Assembly: GCA_905235375.1 (NCBI GenBank)
Contig: CAJOLH010000018.1
Coordinates: 1 to 64,000 of the forward strand
DNA length: 64,000 nucleotides
Direction: 5' to 3'
Source of the DNA: an uncultured Bacteroidales bacterium
GTDB lineage: Bacteria; Bacteroidota; Bacteroidia; Bacteroidales; UBA3663
In this document: positions 19,287 to 28,445 of the stretch, one piece after another
Layout: every line of letters starts with the position of its first letter
Position numbering within the stretch: position 1 is the stretch's first letter
Notes under the pieces: model-generated
What the model was told of the DNA's origin: nothing
Seen by the model: the letters and a program-made list of their open reading frames with translations, nothing else
The model's database searches: none
Made by a program: the position numbers and the translations under genes

Positions 19287-20585
19287 ATGAAAGTAGATGT
19301 ATTGCTCGGCCTCCAATGGGGCGACGAGGGAAAAGGCAAGGTGGTGGATGTATTGACCCCCAATTACGATGTTGTAACCCGTTTCCAGGGCGGCCCTAAT
19401 GCTGGTCATACCCTCGAATTCAATGGAGAGAAGTATGTGCTCCGTTCCATTCCATCCGGCATCTTCCAGGGTGGCAAGGTCAACATCATCGGCAATGGTG
19501 TCGTGCTCGATCCGCTGTTGTTCATGACTGAAGCGAAGGAACTGGCTCAGAGCGGCCATGACCTGACGCAGCGTCTGTATATTTCGAAGAAGGCACATCT
19601 CATCCTTCCTACCCATCGTCTGCTCGACAAGGCCAACGAGGCTGCCAAGGGCAAGGCGAGGATTGGCACTACCGGCAAAGGCATTGGCCCGACCTATACG
19701 GATAAGGTGAGCCGCAACGGACTTCGCGTGGGAGATATCCTCGACAATTTCCAGGCAAAATACGAGGCTGCCAAGAAGCGTCATCTTGAAACCATTGCCA
19801 GCCTCAACCTGCTGGCAGTTGCCAAGGGCGGCGAGCCCGTCAGCACTGACGGTCTGGAGGATCTCGAAGCCAACTGGATGGAAGGTGTGGAATTCCTGAA
19901 GCAGTTCAAGTTCATTGACTCCGAGCATGTCATCAATCGGTATCTCAAAGAAGGTAAGAGCGTGCTTTGCGAGGGTGCCCAGGGCTCATTGCTTGATGTC
20001 GATTTCGGTTCCTATCCTTTCGTTACCTCTTCGAACACAATCTGCGCAGGTGCCTGCACCGGACTTGGTGTAGCTCCGAATAAGATTGGGGAAGTGTTTG
20101 GCATCTTCAAGGCATATTGCACCCGTGTAGGTTCGGGGCCTTTCCCCACAGAGCTTTTCGACGAGACTGGTGCCAAGATTCGTGCCATCGGCCACGAATA
20201 TGGAGCTGTCACTGGTCGTGAGCGTCGCTGCGGATGGATCGATCTTGTTGCACTCAAATATACCATCATGATCAATGGTGTGACCCAACTCATTATGATG
20301 AAGAGCGACGTGCTCGATGGCTTCGAAACCGTGAAAGCCTGCACCGCCTACAAGGTGAATGGAGAATTTACCAACGAATTCCCATTCTCGATAGAGAAGG
20401 ACGTGGAGCCGCAGTATGTCGAGTTGAAGGGCTGGAACACCGACCTCTCGAAATGCAAGTCGGAGGAGGAATTCCCACAGGAGTTCAAGGATTATATCGC
20501 ATTCCTGGAGAAGGAACTTGAAACGCCTATCACTATCCTTTCGGTGGGTCCAGATCGCGACCAAACTATTCTTCGAAAGAAGTGA
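19287..20585 (+). CDS. purA: Adenylosuccinate synthetase
   Basis: The 432-residue protein has the diagnostic N-terminal GTP/IMP loop WGDEGKGKVVD (residues 11-21), GGPNAGHT, the GTTGKGIGPTY segment, GAQGSLLDVDFG and GRERRCGWIDL. It makes adenylosuccinate from IMP, aspartate and GTP, the first committed step to AMP. Length is standard. The Fur-purA gene order is common in Bacteroidales. A degenerate repeat region follows the stop. Confidence 0.98.
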   Translation: MKVDVLLGLQWGDEGKGKVVDVLTPNYDVVTRFQGGPNAGHTLEFNGEKYVLRSIPSGIFQGGKVNIIGNGVVLDPLLFMTEAKELAQSGHDLTQRLYISKKAHLILPTHRLLDKANEAAKGKARIGTTGKGIGPTYTDKVSRNGLRVGDILDNFQAKYEAAKKRHLETIASLNLLAVAKGGEPVSTDGLEDLEANWMEGVEFLKQFKFIDSEHVINRYLKEGKSVLCEGAQGSLLDVDFGSYPFVTSSNTICAGACTGLGVAPNKIGEVFGIFKAYCTRVGSGPFPTELFDETGAKIRAIGHEYGAVTGRERRCGWIDLVALKYTIMINGVTQLIMMKSDVLDGFETVKACTAYKVNGEFTNEFPFSIEKDVEPQYVELKGWNTDLSKCKSEEEFPQEFKDYIAFLEKELETPITILSVGPDRDQTILRKK

Positions 20586-20730
20586 TTAGGTTAGGTATTT
20601 CGTTATTCCGGTATGTCGGGTTTTCGTTATTTCGGAATACCGGCGTTTCGGAATAACGATCCCTTCAGAACCCCTCGAACCCTTCAGAACCCCTCGAACT
20701 TTTCTTAACCCCACATATCGTCTGTCACTT
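20586..20730. repeat. Intergenic inverted low-complexity repeat
   Basis: CGTTATTCCG (20601-20610) is the exact reverse complement of CGGAATAACG (20649-20658), and the bases between repeat GGTAT/TTTCGG-type units. A second block of repeated AACCCCTCGAACC-like units follows. The region can fold into a long imperfect hairpin and may act as the purA terminator. Confidence 0.6.
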
Positions 20731-21828
20731 ATGTCTATTAAATTCTCAAATCTCATTATTCTGCTGACGATACTTTTGTCGTCAGGAATGCTTCGAGCGC
20801 AGGAGCAAAAGGATCTCAACTACTGGTCGCAGGAGCTGAAAAGCCGCATCACGCTCAATGGTTATGCCCAGGCGGGCTATACCTATACGAATTATGATGG
20901 GCGCAACAGCAACACCTGGGACGTGAAGCGCACGTTGCTTTGGGCCAAGGCGCGTATCACCGACCGTTGGTCGTTCCTCTTTATGCACGACTTCAATAGT
21001 CAGGTGCAGGAGTTCTACACGGACTATCGTGTGACCAAGGGCAATGAGTTGACCATCCGATTCGGTCAGTTCAAGAACCAGCTCTCGATGGAAAACCCAC
21101 TGTCGCCTGTCACGTTGGAAACGGTGGATGTCTGCTCGCAGAGTGTCACTTATCTCACTGGATGCGGATCGGATCCCCTTTTCGGCATCAATTACGGACG
21201 CGACCTGGGCATTGACCTCTATGGGCAGCTTTTCGATGGCAAGCTTTTCTACAACCTTGAAGTGCTGAATGGACGCGGCATCAATGCCAAGGATCTGGAC
21301 AACCGGAAGAACGTGATTGTCAAGCTCGATTATCGTCCGGTGGAGGGTCTCCGCTTTGCCGTTTCTGCACAGAAGGGCTATGCTACGTCGCTGGTTGCTT
21401 CGTCGGTCTATATTCCTGCTGAGAATGCCATCGAACAGGGCGAGACCTATCGCAGGGATCGCTGGACGGCAGGTGTCGAATACAAGGCTGGCAGCAACGA
21501 CTATTGGAAGAATCGCAGGTGGTCGGTGCGCAGCGAAGTGCTTGGAGGCCGCGATGGAGAGACCAATTCATGGGGTGGATATGTGACATCCGCCATTCCT
21601 TTGGTTGGACAACTTGACCTTGTGGCATCGTTCGACTACTTTGACTATGCCAAGGGCTACGACCGTGAACGCACGGAGGTGATTGCCGGCCTGCAGTATT
21701 GGTTCTTCACCAAATGCCGTTTCCAGCTGCAATACACCTGGGCATCGTCGTGGACCGACGGCTTGAACACGGCTTGGATTGACGATGCTTGCAACCGCGT
21801 GCAGATCCAGATGCAGATGGCGTTCTAA
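20731..21828 (+). CDS. Phosphate-selective porin O/P-like outer-membrane protein
   Basis: The 365-residue protein begins with a signal peptide ending near residue 23 (MLRAQ). The rest is a barrel-like alternation of aromatic strands (GYAQAGYTYTNYDG, WSFLFMHDF, TIRFGQFKNQ), ending in a terminal aromatic residue (MQMAF), typical for barrel proteins. This matches the OprO/OprP-like porin family of Bacteroidales. Substrate is not evident. It precedes a sodium/solute symporter, so the pair might move the same compound across the two membranes. Confidence 0.8.
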   Translation: MSIKFSNLIILLTILLSSGMLRAQEQKDLNYWSQELKSRITLNGYAQAGYTYTNYDGRNSNTWDVKRTLLWAKARITDRWSFLFMHDFNSQVQEFYTDYRVTKGNELTIRFGQFKNQLSMENPLSPVTLETVDVCSQSVTYLTGCGSDPLFGINYGRDLGIDLYGQLFDGKLFYNLEVLNGRGINAKDLDNRKNVIVKLDYRPVEGLRFAVSAQKGYATSLVASSVYIPAENAIEQGETYRRDRWTAGVEYKAGSNDYWKNRRWSVRSEVLGGRDGETNSWGGYVTSAIPLVGQLDLVASFDYFDYAKGYDRERTEVIAGLQYWFFTKCRFQLQYTWASSWTDGLNTAWIDDACNRVQIQMQMAF

Positions 21829-21954
21829 ATTTTATTGGAGATTTCGGTATTTCGGGTTCCCTGAATATCGGTTTATCGGAATATCGGTATAACGAAATAC
21901 CGGAATGCCGAAATATCGAGATAATGAATTCTTCTTTTTAATATCTTCCTTATC
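21829..21954. repeat. Intergenic inverted low-complexity repeat
   Basis: Repeats of a TATTTCGG/GAATATCGG unit are followed by reverse-complement-like units (ATACCGGAATGCCGAAATATCG). The unit is related to that at 20586. It may fold after the porin stop. Confidence 0.6.
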
Positions 21955-23517
21955 ATGTTTATTAAAATTCTTCTTACGATTATTTTCTTCGCCATCACCA
22001 TTGGTGTAGGCATCTACAGTCGCAAGCAGGCTCGTTCTGTCGATGGCTTTGTGTTGGGTGGTCGTAATGTCGGAGGTTGGCTTACTGCATTTGCGTATGG
22101 TACTTCGTATTTTTCGGCGGTAGTCTTCGTGGGTTATGCCGGACAGTTCGGCTGGAAGTATGGTCTGGCCTCGTCGTGGATTGGTGTAGGCAATGCCATC
22201 ATCGGTTCGCTGTTGGCATGGCTTGTCCTGGGGCGTCGCACCAAACAGATGACCCAGCATATCCAGTCGCGCACCATGCCCGACTTCTTTGGCACCCGTT
22301 ACCGTAACCAGGGCTTGCGTGTGACTGCATCGATCATCGCATTTGTCTTCCTGATTCCTTACACTGCTGGTGTCTATATGGGCATTTCGAAGCTTTTCGA
22401 GATGGGCTTTGGCATCCCCTATACCTATTGCGCATGGATCATGGCCATCCTGACAGGCTGCTATGTGATATTGGGCGGATATAAGGCTACGGCCATCAAT
22501 GACTTCATACAGGGCGTGATTATGCTGCTGGGCATCACCACGGTCATCGCTGTGGTCATCAATCATCAGGGCGGATTGACCGAGGCCATTCATAAGATGG
22601 CGATGCAGGTACCCAACGCCGATGACCTTGCCAACGACAAGGCTGGTCTCTACACCAATTTCCAGGCTGGGGATTTCGCCTCTTGGTTCGGTCCGAACGT
22701 GATGAGTCTGCTTGGTGTGGTTGTGCTCACTTCGCTTGGTACGTGGGGTCTTCCACAGATGGTGGGCAAGTTCTATTCGATTTCCGATGAGGGAGCCATC
22801 CGCCGAGGCACGATCATCTCGACCATCTTCGCCTTCATAGTGGCTGGCGGCTGCTATTTCTTGGGCGGCTTCGGACGTCTGTATGTGCCGACGGCCTTCA
22901 ATGCAGAGCGTGGCAAGTTCGTCTATGACAACATCATCCCATCGATGCTTGAGACCCTTCCCGATGCACTCATTGCCCTGGTTGTGCTGCTTGTGCTTTC
23001 TGCCTCGATGTCCACTTTGGCCTCGCTGGTGCTCACCTCGTCATCGACAATGACGCTCGACCTCATCTATCGCGACAAGAAATCGACGGAAGATGAGGTG
23101 CGCGAAGGAGAAATCGACGATATGATAGCTGAGAAGATTGAGCGTCGCAAGGTGGTCATCATGCGCGTGCTCATCGTGTTCTTCATTGTCATCTCGCTGA
23201 TGATTGCGCTCAATCCTCCGCAGTTCATCGCTCAGCTGATGGGCATTTCGTGGGGCGCTTTGGCAGGAGCATTCCTTGCACCGTTCCTCTATGGACTCTA
23301 CTGGCGCGGAGTCACACCGACTGCGGTCTGGGCTTGCTTCGTGTGGGGCGTGGGTCTGACCTTGGTCAATATGCTGTCGGGCAATGCCATCCTCAATCCT
23401 ATCGATTGTGGTGCTGTAGCCATGGTGGGCGGCTTCATCGTTGTGCCCCTCGTTTCACTCTTCACGCCGAAGTTGAAGAAGGAGAAGGTCGATAAGATTT
23501 TCGAGTGTTATAAGTAA
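21955..23517 (+). CDS. Sodium:solute symporter (SSS family)
   Basis: The 520-residue protein has about 13 hydrophobic segments. The SSS pattern is present: an N-terminal helix, GFVLGGRNVGGWLTAFAYGTSYFSAVVFVGYAG (first core helix and sodium-site region), GLVTSLGTWGLPQ-like segment in the middle, and a long charged loop before the last helices. Substrate cannot be named; proline, sugars and monocarboxylates all occur in this family. It follows a porin gene and is separated from the convergent thioesterase by an inverted repeat region. Confidence 0.92.
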   Translation: MFIKILLTIIFFAITIGVGIYSRKQARSVDGFVLGGRNVGGWLTAFAYGTSYFSAVVFVGYAGQFGWKYGLASSWIGVGNAIIGSLLAWLVLGRRTKQMTQHIQSRTMPDFFGTRYRNQGLRVTASIIAFVFLIPYTAGVYMGISKLFEMGFGIPYTYCAWIMAILTGCYVILGGYKATAINDFIQGVIMLLGITTVIAVVINHQGGLTEAIHKMAMQVPNADDLANDKAGLYTNFQAGDFASWFGPNVMSLLGVVVLTSLGTWGLPQMVGKFYSISDEGAIRRGTIISTIFAFIVAGGCYFLGGFGRLYVPTAFNAERGKFVYDNIIPSMLETLPDALIALVVLLVLSASMSTLASLVLTSSSTMTLDLIYRDKKSTEDEVREGEIDDMIAEKIERRKVVIMRVLIVFFIVISLMIALNPPQFIAQLMGISWGALAGAFLAPFLYGLYWRGVTPTAVWACFVWGVGLTLVNMLSGNAILNPIDCGAVAMVGGFIVVPLVSLFTPKLKKEKVDKIFECYK

Positions 23518-23660
23518 GGGAGTAAAAGAGGAGTAAAAAGGGAGTAAAAGGGTAGTGAAAGGGACAAATGTTCTTTTGGCTTTCTTGAGGGCTGAAGGTA
23601 GTAATGTCCCTTAATATCCCATAAAATCCCTAATAATCCCTTAATATCCCTAATAATCCA
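23518..23660. repeat. Convergent intergenic inverted low-complexity repeat
   Basis: Repeats of a purine-rich GGGAGTAAAA-like unit end in GGGACA; after ~45 nt TGTCCC begins a block of CTTAATATCCC-like units. The two halves are approximate reverse complements. It lies between convergent genes and probably terminates both. Confidence 0.65.
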
Positions 23661-24074
23661 CTACATCAGCGCGTCATATTCCATTGGCGCTTGTTTGCGA
23701 TAGGCGAGAGCGGTGCAAGAAGCAACGATTTCGCCTGTTGCTTTTTTTATGGTGACTTGTGCAAAAGGAATCTTCTTGTGGTTGACGGTTTCTACAGCTT
23801 CGGCGATGAGGTGATCGCCCAGCAAAGCGGAAGAGACGTAGGTCACCTGATTCTCGATGCCCAGGGTGAGCAGGCCATGAGAGTTCATGACCGCAGCGAT
23901 GGCAAGGTCGGCAAGTGTGAAGATGGCACCGCCTTGGCAAACGTTTCCACCATTGAGGTGCTTGTCTTCGACGGTCATTTCTGCCTTGGCATATCCCTCA
24001 CGGATTTCGGTAAGCTGGATTCCATTGGTCTTTGCAAAGCGATCGGTCTCGTTGAGTCGTTCTAAAAGAGTCAT
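23661..24074 (-). CDS. PaaI-like hotdog thioesterase
   Basis: The start is placed at the ATG at 24074 (MTLLERLNETDRFAKTNGI); the ORF track extension is AT-rich and unlike coding sequence. The 137-residue protein has the hotdog-fold motif HLNGGNVCQGGAIFTLADLA, and the active-site region of PaaI-type acyl-CoA thioesterases. It is divergent from iorA. In this setting it may hydrolyse arylacetyl-CoA esters, releasing CoA when the ligases cannot. TATATTTG on the minus strand at 24123-24116 is a possible promoter box. Confidence 0.88.
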   Translation of the reverse strand: MTLLERLNETDRFAKTNGIQLTEIREGYAKAEMTVEDKHLNGGNVCQGGAIFTLADLAIAAVMNSHGLLTLGIENQVTYVSSALLGDHLIAEAVETVNHKKIPFAQVTIKKATGEIVASCTALAYRKQAPMEYDALM

Positions 24075-24185
24075 TTCAGTAAAGAATTTTAAGTGATTAT
24101 CCTGTTTTTTCGGTGCAAATATACAAAAAATACGTGAATCTTGAAAAAAAAGCAAGTATTTTTTCGCAAATACTAAAATAATGAT

Positions 24186-24193
24186 TATCTTTG
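24186..24193 (+). promoter_or_regulatory. -7 box of the ior operon promoter
   Basis: TATCTTTG at 24186-24193 matches the -7 consensus; no good TTG is visible at the proper distance, only TTC/TTT. The start would be near 24200, giving a ~34-nt leader to iorA. Confidence 0.5.
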
Positions 24194-24233
24194 CACACAA
24201 TTGACACCATTTTTCCTTTTAAATAGATTTTAT

Positions 24234-25844
24234 ATGAAAAGGCTTCTATTAGGTGATGAGGCTATTGCTTTGGGCGCATTGCACGCAGGACTCTCTGGTG
24301 TATATGCTTATCCGGGCACCCCATCCACAGAAATCACAGAGTTTATACAGGGCGATAAGTTGGCTCGCGAGCGCAATGTTCATTCACGCTGGTGTACGAA
24401 TGAGAAGACGGCGATGGAGGCTGCTCTCGGAATGTCGTATGCCGGTAAGCGTGCGCTGGTGTGCATGAAGCATGTCGGCATGAATGTCTGTGCGGATGCT
24501 TTTGTCAACTCTGCTATTACCGGTTGCAACGGTGGACTTATCGTCTTGGCGGCTGATGATCCTTCGATGCACTCGAGTCAGAATGAACAGGATTCGCGCT
24601 TCTACGGCAAGTTCGCCATGATACCTGTATTCGAACCATCGAACCAGCAGGAGGCATACGATATGGTGGAGGAGGCTTTTGCATTGAGCGAGCGCTTGAA
24701 GGAGCCTGTCCTTATGCGTGTTGTGACTCGCTTGGCCCATTCGCGTGCTGCTGTCGAGATACATGATGCGAAGGCAGAGAATGAGCTTAGCCCGGAGACT
24801 GACCGTACGCATTGGGTGCTCCTTCCTGGCAATGCCAAGCGTCAATATGCTGCCCTCATCGAGAAGCAGCCCGTAATTGCCGAGGCAGCTGCCGATAGCG
24901 AGTTCAATCGACTGGAACTTTGCGAAGACGAACCTGAAAACAAGACCGGTGTCATCTGCTGCGGTATTGGTTATAACTATGTGAAGGAAGCCGTGGGCAA
25001 TACGATGAACGTCCTCAAGGTTTCGCAATATCCACTCCCTGAGAAGGACATTGTGGCACTGGCTGCGGTTTCTGAAAACCTGCTTGTGGTTGAGGATGGT
25101 CAGCCTGTAGTCGAGGAGCTTGTTCGCGGTATGCTCGGTGCCGGTTATCCCGTGTATGGTCGTCTGACGGGAGCCCTTCCCCGCGCAGGAGAACTCAATC
25201 CCGACAATGTGGCAAAGGCTCTCGGCGTAGAGAGCAATAAGGTGTATGATCCGAGTCCTGTGCTCGCCGGTCGCCCGCCACAGTTCTGCCAGGGGTGTGG
25301 ACATCGTGATGTATATAATGCCCTTCGTGAAGTTGTGGCAGAGTTTGGCGACAAGGCGCGTGTCTTCGGCGATATCGGATGCTATACCTTGGGTGCTCTT
25401 CCTCCATTTACAGCTATCGATTCGTGTGTCGATATGGGTGCTTCGATTACGATGGCCAAGGGCGCTGCTGATGCAGGGGTTCATCCTTCGATTGCCATCA
25501 TCGGAGACTCCACCTTCACCCATTCGGGCATGACCGGATTGCTTGATGCCGTCAATGACCATTCGAATATTGTGGTGGTGATCAGCGACAATCTTACTAC
25601 GGGCATGACGGGAGGACAGGATTCGGCAGGCACCAGCAAGTACGAAGCCATCTGTGTCGCCCTCGGTGTCGATCCGGCTCATGTGCGTGTCATCGTTCCA
25701 CAGCCTACCAAGGTTGAGCAGATCAAGGAGATGATTCGCGAAGAGATTGCCTATCCTGACGTATCGGTCATCATCCCACGTCGTGAATGTATTCAGACAC
25801 TGGCACGCCATGCTCGTCAGAAGGCTGCCGCGCGCAAACAATAA
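24234..25844 (+). CDS. iorA: Indolepyruvate:ferredoxin oxidoreductase, alpha subunit, without Fe-S tail
   Basis: The start is moved to the ATG at 24234. The 536-residue protein has the pyruvate:ferredoxin-oxidoreductase-like N-terminus (AYPGTPSTEITEF, WCTNEKTAMEAALG), a C-rich FCQGCGHRDV, and the TPP-binding region GDIGCYTLGALPPF...GDSTFTHSGMTGL. It decarboxylates arylpyruvates oxidatively to arylacetyl-CoA, reducing ferredoxin. The long IorA form ends with two 4Fe-4S clusters; this protein stops at ARHARQKAAARKQ with no such cysteine module, so electron transfer must use another arrangement. Confidence 0.93.
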   Translation: MKRLLLGDEAIALGALHAGLSGVYAYPGTPSTEITEFIQGDKLARERNVHSRWCTNEKTAMEAALGMSYAGKRALVCMKHVGMNVCADAFVNSAITGCNGGLIVLAADDPSMHSSQNEQDSRFYGKFAMIPVFEPSNQQEAYDMVEEAFALSERLKEPVLMRVVTRLAHSRAAVEIHDAKAENELSPETDRTHWVLLPGNAKRQYAALIEKQPVIAEAAADSEFNRLELCEDEPENKTGVICCGIGYNYVKEAVGNTMNVLKVSQYPLPEKDIVALAAVSENLLVVEDGQPVVEELVRGMLGAGYPVYGRLTGALPRAGELNPDNVAKALGVESNKVYDPSPVLAGRPPQFCQGCGHRDVYNALREVVAEFGDKARVFGDIGCYTLGALPPFTAIDSCVDMGASITMAKGAADAGVHPSIAIIGDSTFTHSGMTGLLDAVNDHSNIVVVISDNLTTGMTGGQDSAGTSKYEAICVALGVDPAHVRVIVPQPTKVEQIKEMIREEIAYPDVSVIIPRRECIQTLARHARQKAAARKQ

Positions 25845-25873
25845 TTATTTCGCGCGCAAACATTATTTATATT

Positions 25874-26449
25874 ATGAAGAAAGACATTATACTTTGCGGT
25901 GTGGGAGGACAAGGCATCCTTTCCATTGCTACTATCATAGGCGAGGCTGCCACAGCTGCCGGTCTGAATCTGAAACAAGCCGAGGTGCATGGCATGAGTC
26001 AACGCGGAGGTGACGTGCAATCCAATCTGCGCCTCTCTACCGACGTTATCTACTCCGATCTCATTCCGATGGGAGAGGCCGATGTCATCATCTCGATGGA
26101 ACCGATGGAGGCACTTCGTTACCTGCCTTATCTCAGCAAGGAGGGTGCGGTGGTGACATCCAGTCAGTCGTTTGTCAATATTCCCAACTATCCAGAAGTT
26201 TCGGCCATCGATGCTGAATTGGACAAACTGCCCAAGGTGGCGAAGCTTGACATCGAACAGATTGCCAAGGAGGTGGCTACGGTGCGTTCGGCCAACGTGG
26301 TGCTGCTCGGCATGGCGGCTCCCTATATCGGCATCCTTTCGACCGATGAACTGCGCGGGGCTGTTGCCCGTGTCTTTGAACGCAAGGGAGAGGCTGTCGT
26401 TGAGGCTAACCTGAAGGCCTTTGATGCGGGAGTGGCTGCGGTTGGATAG
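25874..26449 (+). CDS. iorB: Indolepyruvate:ferredoxin oxidoreductase, beta subunit
   Basis: The start is the ATG at 25874, 29 nt after the iorA stop; the track start is an upstream extension. The 191-residue protein has the gamma/beta-type fold of 2-oxoacid oxidoreductases (CGVGGQGILSIATIIGEAA, EVHGMSQRGGDVQSNLR). It pairs with IorA to bind CoA and complete arylpyruvate oxidation. Confidence 0.95.
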   Translation: MKKDIILCGVGGQGILSIATIIGEAATAAGLNLKQAEVHGMSQRGGDVQSNLRLSTDVIYSDLIPMGEADVIISMEPMEALRYLPYLSKEGAVVTSSQSFVNIPNYPEVSAIDAELDKLPKVAKLDIEQIAKEVATVRSANVVLLGMAAPYIGILSTDELRGAVARVFERKGEAVVEANLKAFDAGVAAVG

Positions 26450-26508
26450 GCTTGGTGGCTATGGTAATTATAGTCAGAATAGTAGTTATTCCTTAATAAA
26501 TATATATA

Positions 26509-27843
26509 ATGAGTAAATTTCCAGTACCTGATAATTCATGCGAGTTCTTTGACCAGGAACACGAAAGCATGACACGTGAGCAAATCGAGGCGCTGCAGGT
26601 CGAGCGACTGAAAGAAACCATTGCTCGCTGCATGAAGAATCCTATCTACAAGCAGCGTTTCGAGGAGGCTGGCATCACCCCCGACAGCATTACTTCGGTG
26701 GCAGATGTCCGCAAGCTTCCATTCACGACCAAGCAGGACTTGCGTGAGAACTATCCTTTCGGCTTGGCATGTGTGCCCCTGAAGGAATGTGTGCGCCTGC
26801 ATTCGTCGAGCGGAACGACAGGCAATCCCACCGTCATCCTCCATACGCAGAATGACCTTGATGAATGGGCAAACCAGGTGGCCCGAAACCTTTGGATGGT
26901 GGGCTTGCGTCCTGATGATGTCTTCCAAAACTCTTCGGGCTATGGTATGTTTACCGGTGGCCTCGGCTTCCAGTATGGTGCTGAGCGTCTGGGTATGCTG
27001 ACCGTTCCTGCTGCCGCAGGCAATTCGCTTCGTCAGATCAAGTTCATCCGCGATTTCGGAACCACGGCGCTTCATGCTGTGCCAAGCTATGTGACCCGTC
27101 TTTACGAAGTTATGCAGGAGCAGGGCGTTGATCCACGGAAAGACACCCAGCTCAAGGTGCTCGCCATCGGTGCAGAGCCACATTCTGAGGAGCAGCGCAA
27201 ACGCATCGAGAATATGCTTGGCGTGAAGGCATATAACTCGTTCGGTATGTCGGAGATGTGCGGGCCGGGTGTCGGTTTCGAATGTAAGGAGCAAAATGGT
27301 CTGCACTTCTGGGAAGACTACTATATTGTCGAGATTGTTGACCCTGAGACGTTGGAGCCTGTGCCCGATGGAGAGATTGGCGAGCTGATTCTCACATCAA
27401 TCTGCCGTGAGGCCATGCCACTGATTCGCTATCGCACACGAGACCTCACCCGCGTACTGGGACGCACTTGTCCCTGCGGACGTAATCACATCCGTATCGA
27501 CCGTATGAGAGGCCGCTCCGATGATATGATCGTGCTCCGTGGTGTCAACATCTTCCCGATACAGATTGAGAAGATTCTGATGCAGTTCCCCGAACTTGCC
27601 AGCAATTATCTCATTACGCTCACGTCTGATGCAGACAATGACAATATGCTGGTTGAAGTGGAGCTTGAAGAGCTTTTCACCGATGATTTCCCGCGCCTGC
27701 TCGACCTTGAGAAGCGTATTCGCCGTGCCCTGAAGGATGAGATACTCCTCACGCCCCATATCAAACTGGTACCAAAGGGCACGCTTCCTGTAAGCGAAGG
27801 CAAAGCAGTGAGAGTTGTCGATAAGCGCAAAGTTTATCAATGA
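26509..27843 (+). CDS. Phenylacetate-CoA ligase family protein (first copy)
   Basis: The 444-residue protein has the AMP-binding signature HSSSGTTGNPTVI near residue 100, YGMFTGGLGFQYGAE, FGMSEMCGPGV and a terminal catalytic-lysine segment (VSEGKAVRVVDKRKVY). It is of PaaK type. Downstream of IorAB, enzymes of this family can run toward ATP synthesis from arylacetyl-CoA, or activate arylacetates. About one third identity by eye to the ligase at 28446, so the two may differ in substrate (phenyl-, hydroxyphenyl- or indolyl-acetyl). Confidence 0.93.
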   Translation: MSKFPVPDNSCEFFDQEHESMTREQIEALQVERLKETIARCMKNPIYKQRFEEAGITPDSITSVADVRKLPFTTKQDLRENYPFGLACVPLKECVRLHSSSGTTGNPTVILHTQNDLDEWANQVARNLWMVGLRPDDVFQNSSGYGMFTGGLGFQYGAERLGMLTVPAAAGNSLRQIKFIRDFGTTALHAVPSYVTRLYEVMQEQGVDPRKDTQLKVLAIGAEPHSEEQRKRIENMLGVKAYNSFGMSEMCGPGVGFECKEQNGLHFWEDYYIVEIVDPETLEPVPDGEIGELILTSICREAMPLIRYRTRDLTRVLGRTCPCGRNHIRIDRMRGRSDDMIVLRGVNIFPIQIEKILMQFPELASNYLITLTSDADNDNMLVEVELEELFTDDFPRLLDLEKRIRRALKDEILLTPHIKLVPKGTLPVSEGKAVRVVDKRKVYQ

Positions 27844-27979
27844 GTTCAGAAATGTTCAAAAGGTTCGAAATGTTCAAAAGGTTAACCCCTCGAACCCCTC
27901 GAACCTCTCAAACCTCTCGAACCCCTCGAACCCCTCGAACCCCTCTTAACCCCTCAAACCCCTCTTAACCTCCCCCATT
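27844..27979. repeat. Intergenic inverted low-complexity repeat
   Basis: GTTCAAAAGGTTCGAAATG-like units are followed by many copies of AACCCCTCGAACC and CTCAAACCCCTC. The second block is approximately the reverse complement of the first (GGTTCGA versus TCGAACC). It lies within the arylacetate operon. Confidence 0.65.
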
Positions 27980-28399
27980 ATGACCATCAAACAACTTTCG
28001 ATATTCATCGAGAACAAGAGCGGGACACTCATCCGCGTTCTCGACCTTTTGAGCAAGGCCAATATACAGATTATTGCCTCCACCATTGCTGACACCAAGG
28101 ACTATGGCATTTTCCGTGTACTTTGCGACCAGCCCACCCAGGCTTACCTTCTCCTTCGCGAGAATGGCATCAACGTGCAACTTGCCGATGTGCTTGCCTT
28201 GAGCATCGACGATACACCCGGTCAAGCAGCCGATGCTGTGAAGTCGCTATCGTCAGAGGGCGTTGGCATCCTTTATATGTATTCCTTCCTTTGGAAGGGT
28301 AAAGGTGTGCTTGTGATGCGTGCCGACCCGAGTGAGAAAGCCAAGGAGATCATCACCATCAAGAAGATTGGTTTCCTCACGGAGGCAGACTTTCGCTAA
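27980..28399 (+). CDS. Tandem ACT-domain protein
   Basis: The 139-residue protein has two ACT-like halves (KQLSIFIENKSGTLIRVLDLLSKANI and VGILYMYSFLWKGKGVLVMR). ACT domains bind amino acids, so this protein is a good candidate for sensing aromatic amino acids and adjusting the flanking CoA ligases. Such small ACT proteins are often found next to phenylacetate-CoA ligase genes in anaerobes. It has no DNA-binding or catalytic part. Confidence 0.9.
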   Translation: MTIKQLSIFIENKSGTLIRVLDLLSKANIQIIASTIADTKDYGIFRVLCDQPTQAYLLLRENGINVQLADVLALSIDDTPGQAADAVKSLSSEGVGILYMYSFLWKGKGVLVMRADPSEKAKEIITIKKIGFLTEADFR

Positions 28400-28445
28400 A
28401 TGACAATCAACTTTATTATCTTATTCTCATTATTATTCTACTATC

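Noticed and set aside
24384-25841. 485-codon minus-strand ORF
   Set aside because: It is antisense to iorA; no motif or promoter supports it.
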